A stretch of DNA of 13,576 nucleotides, taken from contig CATZKS010000055.1 in NCBI GenBank assembly GCA_958421035.1, positions 1 to 13,576 on the forward strand, written 5' to 3'. The first letter of the stretch is position 1. Each line of letters opens with the position of its first letter. Under the pieces are notes generated by a model. That model did no database searches and had not been told where the DNA came from. It worked only from the letters and a program-made list of their open reading frames with translations. Source of the DNA: an uncultured Collinsella sp. GTDB taxonomy: Bacteria; Actinomycetota; Coriobacteriia; Coriobacteriales; Coriobacteriaceae. The position numbers were made by a program, and so were the translations under genes. Positions 7,308 to 13,576 of this stretch are shown piece after piece.

Positions 7308-10300
7308 GTGCAGGGTCCTTTCGGTCATATTGCGTCGATGCGCCGCACCTTTATGATGTTGGCAGCGGCCTTATGCGTGTTCGTTATGGCCGGGGGGGGG
7401 TTGCCCTCGCGCGCGTACGGTGACGATGGCAACCTTATAACAAACCCAAACTTTCTTAACCAAGCTACTGGCTGGTCGACGACCTCTCCGAATGAGAGAA
7501 TCGGCGAGACGATGAAGCTCGAGCTTTCCACGCAGCTCCTCAAGCCCCAAACGAACACCAAACAAGCTAACGGCAATCACTTTGCGCTTGCGTGGAATTT
7601 TAGGCCACAGGGCACCAATCTTTATTTTGAACCTGGATCAACCTACACCACCTTTTCCACCCAGAGCGGCGCCACGTACGAGTGGGGCCTAAACCATCGC
7701 GCCGCAACCGACCACGACGTGCTGATGCTCACGATGGGTCCTCAACAGGAGAATCTGTCGATTAACAGCGCAGGCCAAGACCAGCTTATGCAGCTGCGGG
7801 CTTGGCTTAAGGCGCAGGTCAAGATGCCCCAGGGAAATACCGTTGAGCAGTACACCGTTTACAGCGATCCCTTTGCTGCAAACGGCGGATTTGCTGGTAA
7901 CAGTGCTGATGGATCCCACTTTTCGTTTGAACAGAGCGACGGTCGCATCGCGCTTTCTGTGTGGCTCGTAAGCTCTAACGGACAGGGTTGGTTCTCCTTT
8001 GGCACCAACAGCACGCATTATTATCGAAATCTTCCCGAGGAAGACGATGAGTTTGCCTATCAGGCTGACTATACCGCAGCGTCCGACAAAACGATGCTTG
8101 CGCTGACTTGCTACGATTCAAATCTTACGGGGGAGAACGAACAATACCGGGAGTGGTTTGGTAATCTGGTCAACGACGTTCACGTGGAAAAGCAGGGCAC
8201 ACGCGACATCTATAGCGACTTTGCCAAGGTGTATTGGGAAAATTCGTCCGAGACCATGACAACGCTCACAAACTATGCGTTCTCGACCTCGAATCTTAAG
8301 AACGAGAATACGAACATTGCTAACGGCAGCTTTGAAGAGGATATACATCTAGGGAACCAGAGGCCCAGCAAGTTTACGTTGTGCTCGCCCCATTGGCGTA
8401 CGACCGAGACGGACCATCGTATCGAGATCGTTGCCAAGAACGACTACTATATCGACCCAGTTGGGCATTCTGTTACGTTTACGCCCTCCGATGGTGACTA
8501 TGCAGCCGAGCTCAACGCACACGAGGCGAGTTCGCTCTACCAATATGTGACGACCGAGCCGGGAAAACAGTACGAGTGGGGGCTCGACCACCGCGGCCGC
8601 TCGGGTCGAGACGCCATGGCCCTTATCATCGGTCCGCGACAAGAAAACGAGCCGTACAAGGACAATCAAAAGGCACTCGATCAGTACCAGCAAATTGTTC
8701 AATGGATTCAAATGAGCGTCGACAACTATGTCGGCTTGGATGTGGTCAATTTTTCCCAATCGGGCTGCAGCAAAAAGATCATCCTGTATTCAACCAAGTT
8801 TGACAAAGTGGGCGGATTTGCCAATGCGTCCAGCGGAAGCGCGTTCTCATGGACGGCCGATGCGGAGCATACCGAAAAATGGTGCGTATGGATCATGGCG
8901 TCCGAAAACGACGCGTGGGCTTCCTACGGTTCCAACGCGCTCGAGCAGAGCAAAAAGGTTGACTACGACTATACCTACACCATTCCGGATGGCCAAAACC
9001 AGAGCGTCTTTGCTTTTGTGGCCTACAACACGGCCAACGGGAGCAATTCGACCGGCAACTTCCTCGACAATATCTCGTTTAGGGAGTTCTATCGCATCGA
9101 GACATACACGACGCCCAACGGAAGCGGAACGTATTTTTATAACGCCAATACCAAGACGGCGGACTTTACCTATGCCAAAAACTACGTAGGTAAACAGGAG
9201 AAGAACTCCTACTTTATGGTCGATGCCAAACGCGATGACGGGGCAGTCTTTATCGGTGCTTTTGTCAACGGCGAGTTCTATTCCGCAGACGACGACGCAC
9301 ATTGGACCAGATTGGAAGATGGTACCTATCGCTTTGAGGTCGACAAGGTCACGAAGCACTACAAAGTGCACCTCGTGTTTTCCAAGGCAGGCGTTCAATA
9401 CGATGTGAACGGCGGCAAAGCGTATCACTACGATCCGTACAATGAGTCCACGGGCGATTTCGTACAGCTTTCTGGCGCTGGAGCGAGCTATACCTCCCAT
9501 GCTGCCGTTGGACAAAACGACGACTGGAAGTTTATGGGCTGGGAGTACGCGGGCTCGGGAAAAGCCGTTCGCTTCGATGCCAAACACACGGTGACCCATA
9601 CAGCTCCCGAGGGCACCACGGATTCCGGCACTCTTACCATTAAGGGCAAGAAGGTCAATCCGGATACCGGTGCTGTGGGCGATGCGGTAACCGTCGAAAA
9701 CATTCCCGAGAGCCAGGGCGCGACGTTCGTGGCGCAATGGAAGTATCGTCAGGCCTTTGTTGCCCAGCTTAAAAATGCCGATGGCACGTGGAGCAACGTA
9801 ACGACGGGCGGCACGGTCAGCTCCAAGCTTAAGGGGGCAAAGGGCTCCATCGATGCCGGGGATGGCTCGGGCAAGGACGAGGACGCGTACAAAAAATCGG
9901 GCGTTGCCTACTTTGTGGATGACGGCACGTTTGTGGAGGCGGTGGCCGCTCCCAAGGAGGGCTATCACTTTGAGGGTTGGTACGACCTATCGAATCCGGA
10001 CGCCCCGGAGCTGCTGTCGTCTTCACCCACCTATACGTACAACGTAAAAGATCGCCATACGGGATGCGTATACGCACGATTCACCCCGCGCACCTACACA
10101 CTCAAGGTTTCCAAGAGCGTTACGGGCAATATGGGCGACAAGCGTGCCTACTTTAAGATGACGGCGACCTTTACGGGCCTCAAGGCTGGTCAGACCTACG
10201 CCATCGAGTATTCGGATGCGTCTGCCCAAGGCAGCCATGCGCTCGTGGCGCGACCGAATGATCGGGCCGAGACCGTGGAAAACAAGACGGCCTTTACGGC

Positions 10301-10643
10301 CGATGGCCAGGGCAAGGCGACCGTGCCGTTTGCCGTTAAGGACGGCCTGACCGTTTCGATTAAGGCGCTGGATTACAACGCGGTCTATACCGTGAGCGAA
10401 GACGATTATTCGTCGTTGGGGTACCACGCCGAGCTTACGGGTGCGAGCGGCACGCTCAACGGTCCGCGTGTGACCGTTGCCGTTGAAGCTAAGGCCACCA
10501 ATTCCCGACAGGTCGCGGTGCCTACGGGTATTACGCGCAACCCCATCTATGCCCTGGCGATTTTGGCCGCCGGCGTGCTGTTGGCTACGGGCATGGTTGC
10601 GCTGCGTTTACGCCGCGGCTCCAAGAGGGGCGGGCGCCTATGA
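7308..10643 (+). CDS. Large sortase-anchored adhesin / tip pilin with poly-G tract
   Basis: This is a 1111-residue surface protein (1101 if ATG 7338 is used). Residues 11-38 (RRTFMMLAAALCVFVMAGGG and on to AYG) form a signal peptide. Two homologous ~255-residue regions follow, at about 42-296 and 336-595. They share YEWGLxHR (124-131; 422-429), GPxQEN (144-149; 442-447) and GGFAxxSxGSxFS, and look like beta-rich ligand-binding modules. InlB/Flg_new-like repeats lie at about 690-815 and 817-925 (YDVNGG, FMGWEYAGSG, GYHFEGWYD). A DUF7601/Spy0128-C-like domain spans 928-1068 with a complete isopeptide triad, Lys936, Glu1031 and Asn1065. The cell-wall sorting signal is VPTGI (1071-1075), a hydrophobic helix and a basic tail. 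GTG 7308 was chosen for its G-rich ribosome site; ATG 7338 starts right at the signal peptide. A nine-G run in the signal codons suggests phase variation. It is the first gene of the pilus operon and overlaps the next by four bases. By position it corresponds to streptococcal Cpa; the ligand is unknown. Confidence 0.85.
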   Translation: MQGPFGHIASMRRTFMMLAAALCVFVMAGGGLPSRAYGDDGNLITNPNFLNQATGWSTTSPNERIGETMKLELSTQLLKPQTNTKQANGNHFALAWNFRPQGTNLYFEPGSTYTTFSTQSGATYEWGLNHRAATDHDVLMLTMGPQQENLSINSAGQDQLMQLRAWLKAQVKMPQGNTVEQYTVYSDPFAANGGFAGNSADGSHFSFEQSDGRIALSVWLVSSNGQGWFSFGTNSTHYYRNLPEEDDEFAYQADYTAASDKTMLALTCYDSNLTGENEQYREWFGNLVNDVHVEKQGTRDIYSDFAKVYWENSSETMTTLTNYAFSTSNLKNENTNIANGSFEEDIHLGNQRPSKFTLCSPHWRTTETDHRIEIVAKNDYYIDPVGHSVTFTPSDGDYAAELNAHEASSLYQYVTTEPGKQYEWGLDHRGRSGRDAMALIIGPRQENEPYKDNQKALDQYQQIVQWIQMSVDNYVGLDVVNFSQSGCSKKIILYSTKFDKVGGFANASSGSAFSWTADAEHTEKWCVWIMASENDAWASYGSNALEQSKKVDYDYTYTIPDGQNQSVFAFVAYNTANGSNSTGNFLDNISFREFYRIETYTTPNGSGTYFYNANTKTADFTYAKNYVGKQEKNSYFMVDAKRDDGAVFIGAFVNGEFYSADDDAHWTRLEDGTYRFEVDKVTKHYKVHLVFSKAGVQYDVNGGKAYHYDPYNESTGDFVQLSGAGASYTSHAAVGQNDDWKFMGWEYAGSGKAVRFDAKHTVTHTAPEGTTDSGTLTIKGKKVNPDTGAVGDAVTVENIPESQGATFVAQWKYRQAFVAQLKNADGTWSNVTTGGTVSSKLKGAKGSIDAGDGSGKDEDAYKKSGVAYFVDDGTFVEAVAAPKEGYHFEGWYDLSNPDAPELLSSSPTYTYNVKDRHTGCVYARFTPRTYTLKVSKSVTGNMGDKRAYFKMTATFTGLKAGQTYAIEYSDASAQGSHALVARPNDRAETVENKTAFTADGQGKATVPFAVKDGLTVSIKALDYNAVYTVSEDDYSSLGYHAELTGASGTLNGPRVTVAVEAKATNSRQVAVPTGITRNPIYALAILAAGVLLATGMVALRLRRGSKRGGRL
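7392..7400 (+). repeat. Poly-G tract (G9) in the adhesin signal-peptide codons
   Basis: Nine consecutive G encode Gly-Gly-Gly in the signal peptide. As written, the frame is open. One added G leads to TGA at 7421-7423 and one lost G to TAA at 7438-7440, so slippage would switch the gene off. Confidence 0.9.
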
Positions 10644-11272
10644 GAAGACATGGCGCCAGCAATGCTGGTGATGGGCCAGCCGCACGAGCGGCCCCGCAGG
10701 GAAGACCCCGGGGCTCGCGGTATTCGGCCGCGTCGAACGTGAGGTTGGGCGCCCATGCGGCGCCAGATCTGGGAGAAGCGGACGACCGGCGCGATATCGT
10801 GGGCTTTCTGGCGCGCCTGGCATTTTTTGTCGTGACGCTCTGGCTGCTCTTTGGTGTGGTCTTGGGCGTGGGCGCAGTCACGACTGGCGAGATGGCCCCC
10901 CGCATCTGTTCGGGTGACGTCATGCTCTACTGGAGGCTCAGCCAGAGCTTTAACGAGGGTGACGTGGTGGTATACACCGCGGATGGCGAAGAGCGCCTGG
11001 GTCGCGTGGTTGCCCGCCCCGGTGATGAGGTCACAATTACCGAGTCGGGCGAGCTCATGGTTAACGGGGCTGTTGTGGTGGAAAGCGATATCACCACGCC
11101 GACGCCGCGCTATGAGTCTGCTGTGGACTATCCCGTGCATCTGGGAACGGATGAGCTCTTTGTGCTGGCAGATTTGCGCGAGGGCGGGCACGACAGTCGC
11201 CTGTATGGACCGATTGCCCGTTCGCAGATCAAAGGCAACGTGATCAGCGTGCTGCGCAGGTCGAACCTGTAG
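10640..11272 (+). CDS. SipA-like signal-peptidase homologue lacking the Ser/Lys dyad (pilus assembly factor)
   Basis: This is a 210-residue membrane protein with a type I signal peptidase fold. It has a polar, Arg/Ala/Gly-rich cytoplasmic N-terminus (1-52), one transmembrane helix (about 53-81), then family boxes: GEMAPRICSGDVM (83-95), GDVVVYTADGEERLGRVVARPGDEV (split at 108-114 and 115-131), and ELFVLADLREGGHDSRLYG (172-190). The catalytic Ser of the SxMxP box is Glu84, and the general-base Lys before RVxxxPGD is Gly121, so it should not cleave peptides. Streptococcus pyogenes SipA likewise lacks both residues and is needed for pilus polymerisation. Here the gene sits in the same slot, between the tip/ancillary subunit and the backbone pilin. 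It starts at ATGA overlapping the adhesin stop, implying translational coupling. Inferred role: a chaperone-like partner of the pilin or sortase, acting at the outer face of the membrane. Confidence 0.86.
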   Translation: MRRHGASNAGDGPAARAAPQGRPRGSRYSAASNVRLGAHAAPDLGEADDRRDIVGFLARLAFFVVTLWLLFGVVLGVGAVTTGEMAPRICSGDVMLYWRLSQSFNEGDVVVYTADGEERLGRVVARPGDEVTITESGELMVNGAVVVESDITTPTPRYESAVDYPVHLGTDELFVLADLREGGHDSRLYGPIARSQIKGNVISVLRRSNL

Positions 11273-11323
11273 GCACGAAGCCTGGTTTTATTAAGGGCAT
11301 GTGCCCGAGAGGAAGGATACAAC

Positions 11324-12433
11324 ATGAAAACTGGAAAGAGGCGACTGGCGGCGTTTGCAGTTGTGGCCGCCACGATGCTGCTGGCTTTGGTGGGAGTTGC
11401 TGCGCCGGCGTGGGCGGAGGAGGGCTCTGCTACTCCGCATCTGCCGGTAAATGACAACAAGGTCACAATCACCTCGACGCTTACCATGAATAAGAACGCC
11501 GTGGAGCCGAATGCGGAGTTCGGCTATTCGATTGCGCCGGCGGAGACGAGTGAGCTTGCGAGCACGAGTAACAACATGCCTGTTTCTGCTGGAGTGCCCG
11601 GTGGCGCCACGCTTCCGTCGTCTTCCGTTAATTTTTCTGCCCAAGGTCTTCATAGCCAAGATAATGCCGACGGCATTACTAAGACAATAACCGCTCCGTT
11701 GAACGTCAGCCTTGATACCTCAAAGTTTACGGCTCCGGGCATCTATCGATATAAGATTACGCAGACGCCGCCACCGTTGGATGGCCTCAACGTTACGTAC
11801 AAGGAGCTCTTCCTCGATGTTTACGTAGAAAACGCAGAAAATGGCGGCTCGGGCTATGTTGTTAATGGTTGTACTCTTCTTAGCGACAAAGCAAGCTCGG
11901 GTAGGAAGGCCGCAGGCTTTGTGAACAAATATGCCACCCATAAGCTGACCATCACAAAGGTCGTCAAGGGCAACCAGGGTGACAAGAATAAGGACTTCCG
12001 GTTTAGTGTCAGCCTTAACGGCGCTGCCGGGGAAACCTATAAGTACGTCACTGTGAAAAAAGACGGTACTTCTACGCCCGAAGCTGTAGTCAAATCGGGA
12101 TCTACGGTTTCGGTGAACCTTAGAGACGGCGACTCCGTCACCTTTTATGGTCTTTCATCGAAGGACACATATGCCGTAACTGAGGACGACTACAAGACGA
12201 AGGAAGGTTATGAAACGTCGTACAAGATTGGGGAGACTGGCAACGAAACAAAGTCCAATATTCTTCTCGCGCAGGGTATCGGTACTTCTGACACCACGGT
12301 GACCTTTACCAACACCAAGGATGTTACCGTTCCGACCGATGTTATTCGGACGGTCGTTCCCTATGCGGCAATCGTCGCGTTTGCTGCCGTGATGGGCGTG
12401 GTCTTCTTCCGTCCTCGTCGTAACCGCCGTTAA
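11324..12433 (+). CDS. FctA/Spy0128-like major (backbone) pilin
   Basis: This is a 369-residue secreted, covalently polymerised pilin. The signal peptide is residues 1-31 (ALVGVAAPAWA then EEG). The N-terminal Spy0128-like domain spans about 45-203 (VTITSTL, GIYRYKITQ, ELFLDVYVEN, GFVNKY). The C-terminal domain spans about 207-333 (LTITKVVKGNQGDKNKDFRF, TYAVTEDDY, TVTFTNTKD). The sorting signal is VPTDV (336-340), a hydrophobic helix (344-362) and a basic tail RPRRNRR. By comparison with remembered Spy0128, the C-domain keeps the isopeptide triad Lys212, Glu287, Asn330. In the N-domain the Lys position is Ser51 and the Glu position Gln147, while Asn201 remains. Lys195, six residues before Asn201, is the best candidate for the inter-subunit linking lysine. 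A strong ribosome site (AGGAAGGA) precedes the ATG, 51 bases after the SipA-like gene; sortase follows after 20 bases. Its strong ribosome site fits high expression. Confidence 0.9.
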   Translation: MKTGKRRLAAFAVVAATMLLALVGVAAPAWAEEGSATPHLPVNDNKVTITSTLTMNKNAVEPNAEFGYSIAPAETSELASTSNNMPVSAGVPGGATLPSSSVNFSAQGLHSQDNADGITKTITAPLNVSLDTSKFTAPGIYRYKITQTPPPLDGLNVTYKELFLDVYVENAENGGSGYVVNGCTLLSDKASSGRKAAGFVNKYATHKLTITKVVKGNQGDKNKDFRFSVSLNGAAGETYKYVTVKKDGTSTPEAVVKSGSTVSVNLRDGDSVTFYGLSSKDTYAVTEDDYKTKEGYETSYKIGETGNETKSNILLAQGIGTSDTTVTFTNTKDVTVPTDVIRTVVPYAAIVAFAAVMGVVFFRPRRNRR

Positions 12434-12453
12434 AACAGCGAGGATTACAGCCG

Positions 12454-13188
12454 ATGGAGCTTAAACGCATAGCTCGGCTGGCACGAGCCGGCGACCGCGT
12501 ACTTACGTGGTTTGCCGGCTTTCTCGTGCTGCTCATGCTGCTGTACGGGGGCTATTCGCTGTGGGATACAAACAACGTTATGAACGGCGGGTTCATCAGC
12601 GATGAGCTGCTGCACTACAAACCCACCGGGGTCAACGATTGCGCACGCCTGCAGGAACTGATGGCCAAAAATCCCGACGTGGTCGGATGGGTCACCATCG
12701 ATGGCACCAACATCGACTATCCCTTTGTTCAGGGAAAAGATAACCAGGAATATCTCAACAAAAACGTGTTGGGGGAGTCCGCGGTTTCGGGAGCGGTGTT
12801 TTTGGATACGCGCAACAGCCGCGCGATGACCGATTCCTACAATCTGCTCTATGCGCACCACATGGATAACGGCGCGATGTTTGGCGATGTCGACCGGTTT
12901 TTAGACAGGGGCTTCTTTGACCTGCACCGCACGGGCACGCTCTACACAAAAGATGGGGCGTTCCGCCTGCGCATCGTTGCTGTGTGTTCGTTTGCCGCGA
13001 GTGATGACATTATCTTTGGGCCGGGAAACCTGGACCAGGCCTCAATGCAGACTCTGCTCGCGCATATCTCGCAGACGGCGGTGCATGCGGACACGGACGG
13101 CGCTGGCTTCGATGCACGCATCATCGCGCTTTCTACCTGCAGTGATAAAACAAATGGGCGCCGAGCGCTCCTAGCCGAAATCTTGTAG
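12454..13188 (+). CDS. Class B sortase, probable pilus polymerase
   Basis: This is a 244-residue membrane-anchored transpeptidase, with an N-terminal transmembrane helix at about 17-35 and an extracytoplasmic catalytic domain. Class B features are clear: GWVTIDGTNIDYPFVQGKDN split across 78-97, the catalytic His region LLYAHHM (His135), and the active-site LSTCSDKTNGRRA with Cys229 and Arg237, eight residues on as in SrtB enzymes. The family cleaves a sorting motif and joins it to an amine, either a pilin lysine or cell-wall peptide. Its place after the FctA-like pilin matches the class B pilin polymerase of S. pyogenes FCT loci, so I infer it recognises VPTG/VPTD motifs. GAGGA (12440-12444) precedes the ATG, 20 bases after the pilin. 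The TAG stop is the first triplet of a dispersed repeat. No class A housekeeping sortase is in the window. Confidence 0.94.
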   Translation: MELKRIARLARAGDRVLTWFAGFLVLLMLLYGGYSLWDTNNVMNGGFISDELLHYKPTGVNDCARLQELMAKNPDVVGWVTIDGTNIDYPFVQGKDNQEYLNKNVLGESAVSGAVFLDTRNSRAMTDSYNLLYAHHMDNGAMFGDVDRFLDRGFFDLHRTGTLYTKDGAFRLRIVAVCSFAASDDIIFGPGNLDQASMQTLLAHISQTAVHADTDGAGFDARIIALSTCSDKTNGRRALLAEIL

Positions 13189-13241
13189 CTCATTTAGGAT
13201 GGGGCTTTTCTAGCTACCTTTGCCGTCCTACCTGCGCAATG
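13186..13241 (+). repeat. Right copy of ~55-bp direct repeat flanking the pilus operon
   Basis: TAGCTCATTTAGGATGGGGC through CAATG matches 7109-7163 in the same orientation over the full length with about ten differences. It starts at the sortase stop codon, as the left copy starts at the lysR stop codon. Confidence 0.75.
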
Positions 13242-13248
13242 ATTTTTC

Positions 13249-13270
13249 TGGGACGGAGATTTTTAGCTAC
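13249..13270 (+). repeat. Partial copy of the GGGACGGGGCT...TAGCTAC repeat
   Basis: TGGGACGGAGATTTTTAGCT followed by AC is a shorter, diverged copy of the repeat core, 8 bases after the right direct-repeat copy. Confidence 0.6.
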
Positions 13271-13286
13271 TGCGTTCCGTTAGCTT

Positions 13287-13411
13287 GACCAGTCTTTTTG
13301 GGACGGGGCTAAATTAGCTGGTTTTGGATTAGGGATCAGTTGCGATTTGTTGATTCATCGATATTGGGATGGAGAACCAGCTAATTTAGCCCCGTCCCAA
13401 AAAGACTGGTC
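13287..13411. repeat. Perfect 37-bp inverted repeat with 51-base loop
   Basis: Arms 13287-13323 and 13375-13411 are exact reverse complements over 37 bases. Each arm contains the repeat core GGGACGGGGCTAAATTAGCT (13300-13319, and its complement in the right arm). Perfect identity over 37 bases implies recent origin, ongoing conversion or selection. RNA from either strand would fold into a very stable hairpin. No ORF of note lies in the loop. Confidence 0.9.
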
Positions 13412-13443
13412 CTCCACCACCTCCCAAATCATCCTTACAAAAC

Positions 13444-13471
13444 GAGGCCCTGGCCAACTGGGCAGGGCCTC
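13444..13471. terminator. Intrinsic terminator hairpin, probably bidirectional
   Basis: GAGGCCCTG pairs with CAGGGCCTC (9 bp) around a 10-base loop. Read on the minus strand it is followed by GTTTTGT; read on the plus strand by ACTAATTTATATT. The minus-strand reading has the better T tract, suggesting a minus-strand gene ending just right of it. It may also stop read-through from the pilus operon. Confidence 0.7.
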
Positions 13472-13576
13472 ACTAATTTATATTCCGTTCTAAATGACAG
13501 GCTGATCGCGCGTAGGAGGGGGCCCCGGGGTGGCGGGGTATTTCCTCCGCGCGCAGTTTCGCAGCGCAGCGAGAAT
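13472..13576. other. GC-rich right-edge segment, content uncertain
   Basis: On the minus strand a reading frame is open from the window edge to a TAG at 13490-13492 (28 codons), located just before the terminator. This would suit the 3' end of a gene outside the window. The encoded stretch is Pro/Arg-rich and I do not recognise it. It could also be non-coding or part of a repeat. Confidence 0.25.

Noticed and set aside
7432..9092. Streptococcal Cpa-like thioester domain in the adhesin
   Set aside because: The region's cysteines (268, 359, 487, 526) are not in a recognisable Cys-Gln thioester context, so I do not claim such a domain.
13189..13576. CRISPR array in the repeat-rich right end
   Set aside because: The repeat units differ in length and orientation, have no regular spacing, and no cas gene is present.

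Overview
The window looks like a high-GC, gut-type actinobacterium of the class Coriobacteriia, possibly Collinsella or a relative. That placement is an inference from base composition, gene style and the dispersed short repeats; no rRNA or other taxonomic marker is present.

Left part (1-6000, all minus strand). The Tex RNA-binding transcription accessory protein (128-2275) stands alone. Upstream of it lies a 409-base gap holding a 31-bp inverted repeat (a MITE-like element) and an intrinsic terminator. That terminator closes a three-gene catabolic operon, transcribed in the order SDR dehydrogenase (5999-5118), OFA/MCT-type MFS transporter (5051-3795), Gfo/Idh/MocA oxidoreductase (3725-2685). 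A LysR-family regulator (6233-7111, plus strand) is divergent from this operon and is its probable regulator. The likely job is uptake and stepwise NAD-dependent oxidation of a sugar, polyol or organic acid whose identity the sequence does not reveal.

Right part (7164-13185, plus strand) is a compact sortase-dependent pilus operon. It encodes a large signal-peptide-bearing adhesin or tip pilin with an internally duplicated ~255-residue region (7308-10643), a signal-peptidase-like protein lacking both catalytic residues (10640-11272), an FctA/Spy0128-like backbone pilin (11324-12433), and a class B sortase (12454-13188). The order and parts match the Streptococcus pyogenes FCT pilus logic of Cpa, SipA, FctA and class B sortase. 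The adhesin contains a run of nine G within its signal-peptide codons. A slip of one base either way gives a stop within about 40 bases, so the gene looks like a phase-variable ON/OFF switch.

The pilus operon is bracketed by two direct copies of a ~55-bp repeat (7109-7163 and 13186-13241). Each copy supplies the TAG stop codon of the gene before it. The right-hand copy begins a dense cluster of the same repeat family, including a perfect 37-bp inverted repeat (13287-13323 / 13375-13411), followed by an intrinsic terminator. No tRNA, rRNA, CRISPR array, transposase or integrase was seen.
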